Position numbers and translations under genes: made by a program. Below, in pieces: positions 1 through 5,115 of a stretch of DNA of 5,247 bases. Source of the stretch: JBCCFW01 sp039029535 (GTDB taxonomy: Bacteria > Acidobacteriota > JBCCFW01). Location: positions 1 through 5,247 of the forward strand of contig JBCCFW010000284.1 of the NCBI GenBank assembly GCA_039029535.1. The letters are read 5' to 3'. Under the pieces are notes generated by a model that did no database searches, was not told the origin of the DNA, and was given only the letters and a program-made list of their open reading frames with translations. Position 1 is the stretch's first letter, and every line of letters begins with the position of its first letter.

Positions 1-137
1 CTTTCAATCCGATGCATGAGTACAGATCAGCGCATGCAAACAGTGTCATGATGAGTAACGCACATCATCACAATACTACAGTAAGCTCGCGCTTTGAAGA
101 ACGTAGGGGTAACGCTGTCAGCCTGGAATGTTCGTTC
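1..137. other. AT-richer segment of unknown origin at left edge
   Basis: By hand count the first 120 bases are about 46% GC, against clearly GC-rich DNA from about base 140 onward. The segment carries short perfect palindromes (ATGCAT at 12-17, TCATGA at 46-51, GCATGC at 32-37) and a weak 6-bp inverted repeat (ATGATG at 48-53, CATCAT at 63-68). I recognise no gene, insertion-sequence end or RNA in it. It supplies the last 22 codons and stop of the binding-protein frame, and these residues do not resemble that family. It may be a genuine insertion or rearrangement junction, or a chimeric contig end. The sequence alone does not decide between them. Confidence 0.6.
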
Positions 138-1279
138 AGCGTGATGGTGGGAAAGCCCTTGCCACCCGGGTAGCCGGCCTCGGCGAGGAGCTGCTTGGCC
201 TTCTCGGGGTCGTAGGGGTCCTTGGTGGACTCCGGGCGGTGACCGGGCAGGCCGGGCGGAATGACGCCGTAGGCGGGGGTGTCCTTGCCTTCCTGGAGCC
301 GACTACAGATGTAATCGCGGTTGACCGCGTGGTTGATCGCCTGACGGAGCTTCTTGTTGCCCTTGAAGGGAGGCAGCTCGTGGTTGAAGGCGAAGTAGTA
401 GACACCGAGCTGCGGCCACTTCTTGTACTGGTCACCGAGGAGGTCGGTGAGGAGCTGACGCTGACCGGGCGGGATCTCGTCGACGAGCTCGAGCCCGCCG
501 TTCTTGTACTCCTCGACCGCCGTCACCATGTTCTCGATGAAGCGGAAGGTGATGCCGTTGATCTTCGGACGACCCTTGTAATACTTGTCGAACGCCTTGA
601 TCTTCAGGTAGTTCGACTGCTGCCAGGACTCGAAGACGAACGGGCCGCAGCCCACCGGGTGACGCAGGTACTTCTTGTCCGGGTCGTCGTAGACCTCCTT
701 CGGGATGATGGAGGCCGCCTCCATGCAGAGCAGGCCGAGGAAGGGAGCGAAGGGAGCCTCGAGCCGGAGCCGCACGTGGTGCTCGGAGACGACCTCGATG
801 CCTTTCACCGACGACGCCTTGCCGAGGCTGTAATCCTTGGCGCCGGTGATGTTCTCCAGCACCCAGCGACGCTCGGAGTTGAGGTCCGGGGAGAGGGTCC
901 GGTGGAAGGAGTAGGAGACGTCGTCGGCGGTGACCTTCCGACCGTTGTGGAAGTAGACGTCGTCGCGCAGGTAGAAGTCGAAGGTGAGGCCGTCGTCGGA
1001 GACGTCGTAGCGCTCGGCCACGGAGGGCTTGGGCTGAGTGGTCTCCGGGTCGAACTCGAGGAGCCCGTCGTTCACGCGGAGCATGACGGCGGCCGAGGTG
1101 GTGTCGGTGGCCTCGGCGGGGTCGAGGTCGGGCGGGTTCTCACGGAGGCGCCAACGGAAGTAGCCATCGGCGGGGGGCTGCTCGACGCGACTGCCGCCGG
1201 GGCCGCCGCCGGGAGCGGGGCAACCGGTGCCGAGAACGGCGAGGGTGAGGACGAGGAGGAGAAGGAGGGACTTCTTCAT
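68..1279 (-). CDS. Peptide ABC transporter substrate-binding lipoprotein (SBP family 5), C-terminally truncated
   Basis: This is an extracytoplasmic solute-binding protein of the OppA/DppA type (SBP_bac_5), which captures oligopeptides or related ligands for an ABC importer. Residues 1-20 look like a lipoprotein signal (Lys-Lys, a leucine run, then a Gly-Thr-Gly-Cys lipobox-like end with Cys20), followed by a Gly/Pro linker. Family hallmarks are visible: DLDPAEATDT near 51-60, the block SDDGLTF...LRDDVYFHNG near 94-113 with TADDVSYSFHR at 117-127, GCGPFVFESW mid-protein, LRQAINHAVNRDYI, and KAKQLLAEAGYPGG. The family is usually 500 or more residues, but this frame has 403. From about residue 382 (base 136 downward) a 22-residue unrelated tail runs into AT-richer DNA, so roughly the last quarter is missing. 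The ATG start has a Shine-Dalgarno sequence (AGAAGG at 1289-1294) lying inside the end of the permease gene. The fold and family are secure. Ligand and function are uncertain, and the product may be non-functional. Confidence 0.88.
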   Translation of the reverse strand: MKKSLLLLLVLTLAVLGTGCPAPGGGPGGSRVEQPPADGYFRWRLRENPPDLDPAEATDTTSAAVMLRVNDGLLEFDPETTQPKPSVAERYDVSDDGLTFDFYLRDDVYFHNGRKVTADDVSYSFHRTLSPDLNSERRWVLENITGAKDYSLGKASSVKGIEVVSEHHVRLRLEAPFAPFLGLLCMEAASIIPKEVYDDPDKKYLRHPVGCGPFVFESWQQSNYLKIKAFDKYYKGRPKINGITFRFIENMVTAVEEYKNGGLELVDEIPPGQRQLLTDLLGDQYKKWPQLGVYYFAFNHELPPFKGNKKLRQAINHAVNRDYICSRLQEGKDTPAYGVIPPGLPGHRPESTKDPYDPEKAKQLLAEAGYPGGKGFPTITLNEHSRLTALPLRSSKRELTVVL

Positions 1280-1283
1280 GGCG

Positions 1284-2258
1284 TTACACCTTCTTGCCGC
1301 CGCGGAGACGGGGGTCGAGCGCGTCGCGCAAGCCGTCGCCGAGGAGATTGAAGCCGAGCACGGTGAACATGATGGCCAGCCCGGGAGCGAGGCAGACCCA
1401 GGGGCGGTGAGTGAGGAAGGGCTGCCCCTCGGCGATCATCTTTCCCCAGGAAGCCGTCGGAGGCTTCGCGCCGATGCCGAGGAAGGACAGCCAGGCCTCG
1501 GTGAGGATGTTGCCGGCGATGCCGATCGTCGCCGCCACGAGGATGGGGGCGAGGGAGTTCGGGATGACGTGCCGGAGGAGGATGCGCGCCTCGGAGGCGC
1601 CCATGGCCTGGGCGGCGGCGGTGAACTCCAGCTCGCGAACGGTCAGGACCTGACCACGCACGAGTCGGGCGACCGAGGGCCAGTTGAGGAAGCCGAGGAC
1701 CGTGAAGATGACCGCGAGGTCGGGGTGCGGCAGGTCCTCGACGAAGGGGATGCCCTGGCCGCCGGGGAAGGTCCCGACGATCACGATGCAGATGAGGGCG
1801 ACCGGCATCGAGAAGACCAGGTCGGTGAAGCGCATCAACACGGTCTCGGGCCAGCCGCCGAAGTAGCCGGCGACGGCGCCGATCGTGATCCCGATGACGA
1901 GGGCGATGGCCTGACCGATGAGACCTACCATCAGGGAGATGCGGGAGCCGTAGACGAGGCGCGAGAAGATGTCGCGGCCGAGGTCGTCCGTCCCCATGAT
2001 CCGACCCTTGGACAGGTCGGGCTCGGTGGGTGGGTACTCGCTGCGATCGGTGACGATCTGGTCGTAGGGATAGGGGGCGATGAAGTCGGCCCCCAGGGCC
2101 ACCAGGACGAAGCCGCCGATGAGGAAGAGGCCGATGCAGGCCATCGGGGAGCGGCGGATGTTCCGCGCTGCGACCCGCCAGGGGCTCTGCTGCCCGAAGC
2201 CGCCCGGGGCGTCCTCGGGCGTGGGTCCGGGTTCCGCGTCCTGGGCTTCCCGGCTCAC
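1284..2258 (-). CDS. Peptide ABC transporter permease, OppC/DppC type
   Basis: This is an inner-membrane permease of the binding-protein-dependent transport family, normally paired with an OppB/DppB permease and two ATPases to import peptides. From the chosen GTG start it has 324 residues, close to the usual ~300. Residues 88-110 carry the OppC/DppC signature MGTDDLGRDIFSRL followed by YGSRISL. The cytoplasmic EAA loop, which contacts the ATPase, is at about 211-234 (EFTAAAQAMGAS then HVIPN). Hydrophobic segments fall near 40-60, 107-131, 140-163, 181-197, 232-255 and 289-308. The GTG start is preferred because GGGAG lies seven bases upstream. A longer frame to a TTG at 2367-2369 adds 37 Arg/Ser-rich residues unlike the family. 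The stop is four bases before the binding-protein ATG, so the two genes are co-transcribed and probably translationally coupled. The gene looks intact. Peptide specificity rather than nickel or another ligand is inferred from the family only. Confidence 0.93.
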   Translation of the reverse strand: MSREAQDAEPGPTPEDAPGGFGQQSPWRVAARNIRRSPMACIGLFLIGGFVLVALGADFIAPYPYDQIVTDRSEYPPTEPDLSKGRIMGTDDLGRDIFSRLVYGSRISLMVGLIGQAIALVIGITIGAVAGYFGGWPETVLMRFTDLVFSMPVALICIVIVGTFPGGQGIPFVEDLPHPDLAVIFTVLGFLNWPSVARLVRGQVLTVRELEFTAAAQAMGASEARILLRHVIPNSLAPILVAATIGIAGNILTEAWLSFLGIGAKPPTASWGKMIAEGQPFLTHRPWVCLAPGLAIMFTVLGFNLLGDGLRDALDPRLRGGKKV

Positions 2259-2265
2259 GCGATGG

Positions 2266-2270
2266 CTCCC
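2266..2270 (-). promoter_or_regulatory. Shine-Dalgarno site deciding the permease GTG start
   Basis: On the minus strand GGGAG lies seven bases before GTG at 2256-2258. This is the only well-spaced ribosome site near the start of family-like sequence, and it overrides longer in-frame starts. Immediately upstream, 2271-2288 can fold in two mutually exclusive ways: CGGGC/GCCCG with a 4-nt loop, or GGCAC/GTGCC with a 6-nt loop. Confidence 0.6.
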
Positions 2271-2340
2271 GGCACGGGCTGGTGCCCGCGCTCCGAACGT
2301 GCTGAAAAGAGGGTGGTAACGACAGCGAGATCGAAGCGAC

Positions 2341-2369
2341 ACGCTAGCACGTGCGCCAGGGCACGCCAA
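2341..2369 (-). promoter_or_regulatory. Possible promoter of the permease/binding-protein operon
   Basis: Read on the minus strand, TTGGCG (2364-2369) is separated by exactly 17 bases from TAGCGT (2341-2346), which is directly preceded by TGC, an extended -10 form. Matches to the sigma70 consensus are only 4/6 and 3/6. Transcription would begin near 2334 and leave a leader of about 75 bases before the GTG. This is a weak call, because such matches arise easily by chance and the organism's promoter consensus is unknown. Confidence 0.25.
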
Positions 2370-2418
2370 CCGAACACGACCACCGGTGAGCCCTTTCGAC
2401 TCGTGCCGAGGGGCGTGG

Positions 2419-2609
2419 GAGACGGCTGGGGCGACGGAACGTCTTCAGGGGCCTCTCGGGGCCGTCTCGCCGCCTGTTGGGGGAGGGGTGCCGCCCGGCC
2501 GGAGGCCCCCTCCACTGGCCTCCGACCGAGGGGCTGCTCCGGACCAGACCGCCGCGTGGAGGGCGGGTGGCCGGTCGGGAGCAGCGGTCCCGCGCAGAGG
2601 GACCGGTCC
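2419..2609. other. Gene-free stretch rich in inverted repeats (possible structured RNA)
   Basis: The interval 2259-2637 has no convincing gene. Within it lie several perfect or near-perfect inverted repeats: 2419-2426 with 2461-2468 (8 bp, enclosing a small GACG-GAA-CGTC hairpin at 2433-2443), 2496-2507 with 2517-2528 (12 positions, 9-nt loop), 2533-2540 with 2578-2585 (8 bp, enclosing CCGCC/GGCGG at 2549-2566), and the abutting 2586-2591 with 2599-2604 (6 bp). The only mismatch in the 12-position stem (2499 and 2525) is C-A on the plus strand but G-U in minus-strand RNA, which mildly favours the strand of the flanking genes. No T-run follows the stems, so they are not terminators. In DNA this GC-rich some such stems are expected by chance. 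Confidence 0.25.
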
Positions 2610-2637
2610 GAGGCCGAGGTCTGACGGATCGGCTACC

Positions 2638-2677
2638 AAAAAATGAGGCCGGCCGACCCGGGCAGGGGCGGCCGGCC
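2638..2677 (-). terminator. Intrinsic terminator of the 2721-3587 gene
   Basis: On the minus strand a 9-bp perfect stem (GGCCGGCCG with CGGCCGGCC, 2647-2655 and 2669-2677) has a 13-nt loop and is followed by TCA and then six T residues (2638-2643). It begins about 44 bases after the stop codon. It should end transcription before the permease operon, which would therefore need its own promoter. Confidence 0.88.
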
Positions 2678-2720
2678 GGCGCGCGCGGGAGAGGACGCGA
2701 GCCTGTCGTCTCGGTGAGCC

Positions 2721-3587
2721 TCAGCTCTCCTGGAGGCTCTCGGCGTCGGCGAGCTCGAGATGGTCGCCGGGGAGCTGGAGGTTGCCGTCGACGTTGCCGT
2801 AGGTGAGCCGGCCCGAGCGGTCGTCCTCGATGACGAGGTTGCCGCGCACGTGCTCGACGGCGATGTCGCCGGCACCGTCGGCGCGGACCCGCACGTTGCC
2901 GTGCACGCGGTCGACGTCGATGGCGCCGCTGCCGTCCTGCACGTTCACGTGCCCGTCGACGTCGGCGACGCGGACGGCGCCCTGGCCGTCGTGGAGCTCG
3001 AGGTCTCCACCGACGTCCTGGACGTCGAGGTCGCCGAGGCCGTCGGTGAGCTCGACCGAGCCGTGAATCTCACGCAGCGTCACGGGACCGGAGCCGTCCT
3101 CGACCACGAGGTCCTCGGCGACGCCCTCGATCGAGAGCGGGCCGGCGCCGTCGTCGACCTGGAGCCGGCGGACCTGCTTCACGTTCAAGGAGCCGGGGCC
3201 GTCTTCGATGTCGACGACGAGCGAGTCGGGCAGCTCGACCCGGAGGGTCAGCCGGGTGTCGACCTGGTGGCTCGGAGGCTGGTGGGTCTCGAGGGTCAGG
3301 ACGTTGCCGGTGCGGTAGGCGGAGATGCGCACGTCGGCGAGGTCCTGGACGCGGCGGGCCCAGGCCGTGCCGACGAAGCTGAGCTCGTCGACGTGGGTGA
3401 GCCCGTGGACCTGGAGCTCGTCTCCGTGCGAGAGGATGCGGACTCGCGCGATGCCGTCGAGCCCGAGGGCTCCTTCGCGGGTCTCGGAGTGGTCGTAGAG
3501 CCAGGTGGAACGGTCCGCTCGGTCTTGAGCGGTCGTCAGGGTGGTGGTGCCGAGCAGGAGCGCGGCGGCGAGTGTCAGGTGCTTCAT
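2721..3587 (-). CDS. Secreted DGxG-repeat beta-solenoid protein, DUF4097-like (paralogue A)
   Basis: This is a 288-residue exported protein of unknown function. Residues 1-20 form a signal peptide (MKH, a hydrophobic run, then TTA before Gln21). Residues ~21-123 form a beta-rich N-terminal domain including ILSHGDELQVHGL and TLRVELPD. From 124 to 269 there are eight tandem repeats, six of 18 residues and the last two of 19, with the pattern hydrophobic-x-hydrophobic-x-D-G-x-G-x-L-x-V-x-x-V-x-G-x. A 19-residue tail ends at ...LQES. This alternation is typical of one-rung-per-repeat beta-solenoids and resembles the DUF4097 putative-adhesin family; the family name is my inference. No membrane anchor or sorting signal is seen after the signal peptide. 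The start used is the ATG at 3585-3587, with a GGGGG ribosome site at 3593-3597. An in-frame ATG four codons earlier (3597-3599) overlaps that site, and the paralogue's matching ATG is out of frame, so the downstream ATG is preferred. Confidence 0.88.
   Translation of the reverse strand: MKHLTLAAALLLGTTTLTTAQDRADRSTWLYDHSETREGALGLDGIARVRILSHGDELQVHGLTHVDELSFVGTAWARRVQDLADVRISAYRTGNVLTLETHQPPSHQVDTRLTLRVELPDSLVVDIEDGPGSLNVKQVRRLQVDDGAGPLSIEGVAEDLVVEDGSGPVTLREIHGSVELTDGLGDLDVQDVGGDLELHDGQGAVRVADVDGHVNVQDGSGAIDVDRVHGNVRVRADGAGDIAVEHVRGNLVIEDDRSGRLTYGNVDGNLQLPGDHLELADAESLQES
2781..3218 (-). repeat. Eight tandem solenoid repeats in paralogue A
   Basis: These encode residues 124-269. Repeats 1-6 are 18 residues and repeats 7-8 are 19. 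Examples are LQVDDGAGPLSIEGVAED, LVVEDGSGPVTLREIHGS and VNVQDGSGAIDVDRVHGN. The DGxG turn occurs at the same register in repeats 1-6, is shifted by one in repeat 7, and becomes DRSG in repeat 8. At DNA level this gives a ~54-base periodicity. Confidence 0.9.
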
Positions 3588-3606
3588 GGAATCCCCCATC
3601 GGATGT

Positions 3607-3636
3607 CGAGACCTAGAACGAGAAAGAGTGGTCTCG
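3607..3636 (-). promoter_or_regulatory. Conserved leader hairpin upstream of paralogue A
   Basis: A perfect 7-bp inverted repeat (CGAGACC at 3607-3613, GGTCTCG at 3630-3636) encloses a 16-nt loop and lies nine bases upstream of the GGGGG ribosome site. The same structure with the same loop length and same distance occurs before paralogue B (4714-4743), with a compensatory pair change. It is probably a leader RNA element, though a protein-binding dyad in the DNA is possible. Confidence 0.5.
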
Positions 3637-3738
3637 GGTTCCCGCCTCCCGTGACATTTGCCTCGGGGAGGAGGAGAGCCGGGCCCCGCGCTCTGGCTGG
3701 CGACCCGGTCTCCTCGATAGGACGATGAAACGTCCTCT

Positions 3739-3797
3739 TCGTTAGCGAGTTGCAGTCATCGCGCGCCGCGTCGAACTTTTCCAGACGAGACCGTTGG
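3739..3797 (-). promoter_or_regulatory. Upstream region of paralogue A shared with paralogue B
   Basis: Two blocks recur upstream of both paralogues at similar distances from the start. TCGTTAG-C-GAGTTG at 3739-3752 matches 4853-4866 at 13 of 14 bases. GAGACCGTTGG at 3787-3797 matches 4900-4910 at 10 of 11. The second block here is also the left arm of a 9-position inverted repeat (3787-3795 with 3802-3810). The blocks probably mark the promoter and operator region on the minus strand, but no clean -10/-35 pair is visible. Confidence 0.35.
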
Positions 3798-3838
3798 ATG
3801 AAACGGTTTCGCAGGGTGGGTCGGGGCGAGGGGACACG

Positions 3839-3876
3839 AAAAAAAGGCCCGGCCGCTCCGAGTGGAGGGGCCGGGC
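3839..3876 (-). terminator. Intrinsic terminator of the 3910-4695 gene
   Basis: On the minus strand an 8-bp perfect stem (GCCCGGCC with GGCCGGGC, 3847-3854 and 3869-3876) contains a further CTCC/GGAG inner stem (3856-3859 and 3864-3867) and is followed by C and seven T residues (3839-3845). It starts 34 bases after the stop. It separates the two paralogues into independent transcription units. Confidence 0.9.
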
Positions 3877-3909
3877 AGGCTGAGGCGCCATTTTCGTGAC
3901 GGGCGTGTC

Positions 3910-4695
3910 TCAGCTCAGGTCGCCGCGGTCGTTGCGGATGGTGAGCTTGCCGCCGACGTGGCGAGCGTCGAGCCCGTCGGTGTCGCCGGTGCGGACGTCG
4001 ACGTCGCCGCGGATGCGACCGAGCGAGATGCCGCCGCTGCCGTCGTCGACGAGGACGTCGCCATCGACGTCGTGGGCCCGCAGGGCACCCGCGCCGTCGC
4101 GGAGGTTGAGGTTGCCACCGACGTCGGCGACGTCGAGGTCACCGGGGCCGTCGAGCAGGGTCACCGAGCCGTGGACGCCCTTGAGCGACACGGGTCCGGA
4201 GCCGTCCTCGAGAGTGAGGTCCTCGGCGATGTCCTCGATGGTGATGGCGCCGGCGCCGTCGACGGCGTTCAGGCGGAGGAGCTGACGCACGGTGACCGTG
4301 CCGGCACCGTCGTCGATGTCGACGGGCAGCCAGTCGGGCAGCTCGACGTTGACGACGAGTCGCGTCTCGGCCTCGTGGCGAGGCGGACGGCGCGCTTCGA
4401 GGGTCACCAGCGTGCCGGTGCGAGTGATCTCGACCTGGACGTCGTCGATGTCGGAGAGGTCGTGGGCCCAGGCCATGCCGGAGTAGATGAGGGCGTCGGT
4501 GTAGGTGAGGCCCTGAACCTGGAGCTCGTCGCCGTTGGAGACGATGCGGATGCGCGTCACGCCTTCGAGGTCGATCGAGCCCTCGCGGATCTCGGACTGC
4601 CGGAACAGCAGGTCGGCCTCGGCTTCGAAAGGCTGAGCGGAAGCGGTGGTGGCGGTGAGGAGCGTGAGAACGGCTGCGACTGCGAAGTGCTTCAT
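3910..4695 (-). CDS. Secreted DGxG-repeat beta-solenoid protein, DUF4097-like (paralogue B)
   Basis: This is a 261-residue exported protein of unknown function, paralogous to the product of 2721-3587. Signal peptide 1-20 ends ASA before Gln21. The N-terminal domain (~21-123) contains IVSNGDELQVQGL and VVNVELPDW. Seven repeats follow at 124-250, six of 18 residues and the seventh of 19, then a partial eighth ending LTIRNDRGDLS. Alignment with paralogue A needs no gap for the first 250 residues, with about 129 identities by hand count. B then stops 27 residues earlier, losing most of repeat 8 and the tail. The ATG at 4693-4695 has a GGGGG site at 4700-4704. The open frame runs back to 5136, but the extension is Arg/Pro/Ser-rich and covers the conserved leader, so it is rejected. 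With its own leader and terminator it is probably monocistronic. DUF4097 membership is inferred from the repeat pattern. Confidence 0.88.
   Translation of the reverse strand: MKHFAVAAVLTLLTATTASAQPFEAEADLLFRQSEIREGSIDLEGVTRIRIVSNGDELQVQGLTYTDALIYSGMAWAHDLSDIDDVQVEITRTGTLVTLEARRPPRHEAETRLVVNVELPDWLPVDIDDGAGTVTVRQLLRLNAVDGAGAITIEDIAEDLTLEDGSGPVSLKGVHGSVTLLDGPGDLDVADVGGNLNLRDGAGALRAHDVDGDVLVDDGSGGISLGRIRGDVDVRTGDTDGLDARHVGGKLTIRNDRGDLS
3913..4326 (-). repeat. Seven tandem solenoid repeats plus a partial one in paralogue B
   Basis: These encode residues 124-261. Repeats 1-6 are 18 residues (for example LTLEDGSGPVSLKGVHGS and VTLLDGPGDLDVADVGGN). Repeat 7 is 19 residues and has lost the DGxG turn (VDVRTGDTDG...). 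The partial repeat 8 ends at the stop codon. Each repeat matches the same-numbered repeat of paralogue A better than its neighbours. Confidence 0.88.
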
Positions 4696-4713
4696 GGAAC
4701 CCCCATCGGTTGT

Positions 4714-4743
4714 CAGGACCTGTAACGAGAGCGAGTGGTCCCG
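4714..4743 (-). promoter_or_regulatory. Conserved leader hairpin upstream of paralogue B
   Basis: CAGGACC (4714-4720) pairs with GGTCCCG (4737-4743) across a 16-nt loop, nine bases before the GGGGG ribosome site. Compared with the paralogue A hairpin, the third pair from the outside is G-C here instead of A-U (both bases changed). The second pair is G-U in minus-strand RNA but would be an A-C mismatch on the plus strand. Both points favour an RNA structure read from the minus strand. Confidence 0.5.
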
Positions 4744-4852
4744 GGTTCCTCGTGGCGGCGATTTTTTGAGCGTTCCGCCCGAGGCTGTCGAAGCGAGAGA
4801 ACGTCGGCGACTGTCTCTCGGTTTCATCGATGAAGACGCTTCTTCGCATTGG

Positions 4853-4910
4853 TCGTTAGGGAGTTGTCGAGATGACAAGAAAGTGGAAGCTCTCCAAGCG
4901 AGACTGTTGG
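4853..4910 (-). promoter_or_regulatory. Upstream region of paralogue B shared with paralogue A
   Basis: TCGTTAG-G-GAGTTG (4853-4866) and GAGACTGTTGG (4900-4910) match blocks upstream of paralogue A, at nearly equal distances from the start codon (about 160 versus 155 and 205 versus 200 bases). A perfect 12-bp palindrome, TTCATCGATGAA, lies nearby at 4823-4834. This is probably the promoter region. No confident -10/-35 is called. Confidence 0.35.
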
Positions 4911-5115
4911 CGTTTCGTGAAGGCGGTGCCGAGATGGGGAGGAGGTCCCGGAATGAGGAGAGGCGAGCGAGCGGGGCGTGACTGGTGCACGGGCCGTGGT
5001 CGTGGGGCCGGGGCCGGTGGGGGAGGTCGGGGGCTGGCTCCCGAGCCGGTTGCCGGGCGTGATGGGGCCGGTCCCGGGATTCCCTGAACATCCGATGGCC
5101 GCCGACGAACACTGT
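4911..5115. other. Non-coding GC-rich spacer before tRNA-Ala
   Basis: I see no gene here. The stretch 4980-5080 is G-rich on the plus strand, with short direct repeats of GGGGCC near 5004-5015. A small hairpin GGCT-CCCG-AGCC lies at 5036-5047 without a T-run. It separates the paralogue B upstream region from the divergent tRNA promoter. Confidence 0.5.

Noticed and set aside
1..10. CTTTCAATCC resembling the start of some CRISPR repeats
   Set aside because: There is a single copy with no second repeat or spacer periodicity, and the match is too short to mean anything.
2255..2515. 86-residue minus-strand frame whose TGA overlaps the permease GTG
   Set aside because: The GTGA overlap would suggest translational coupling. 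But the product is Pro/Arg/Ala-rich, matches no OppB C-terminus or other family I know, lacks a convincing ribosome site, and spans the inverted-repeat region.
128..2624. Long plus-strand frames (128-1351 and 1227-2624) opposite the transporter genes
   Set aside because: These are Gly/Asp/Glu/Arg-rich translations with no recognisable domain. GC-rich codon bias keeps the opposite strand open. The minus-strand frames match well-known families.
3588..3599. Upstream in-frame ATG giving paralogue A four extra residues (MGDS)
   Set aside because: This ATG overlaps the GGGGG ribosome site, and in paralogue B the equivalent ATG is out of frame because of a one-base difference.
2760..3728. 322-residue plus-strand open frame opposite paralogue A
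   Set aside because: It is an antisense shadow. Its Val/Asp/Ala-rich low-complexity translation mirrors the repeat codons, has no ribosome site or family signature, and the minus-strand frame has signal peptide, repeats and terminator.
2781..4326. RTX calcium-binding toxin repeats
   Set aside because: The period is 18 residues with DGxG followed by alternating hydrophobics. The nonapeptide GGxGxDxUx pattern is absent.
3862..4725. 287-residue plus-strand open frame opposite paralogue B
   Set aside because: It is the same kind of antisense shadow. It starts inside the terminator stem of the opposite gene and its sequence resembles the other shadow only because the sense genes are paralogues.
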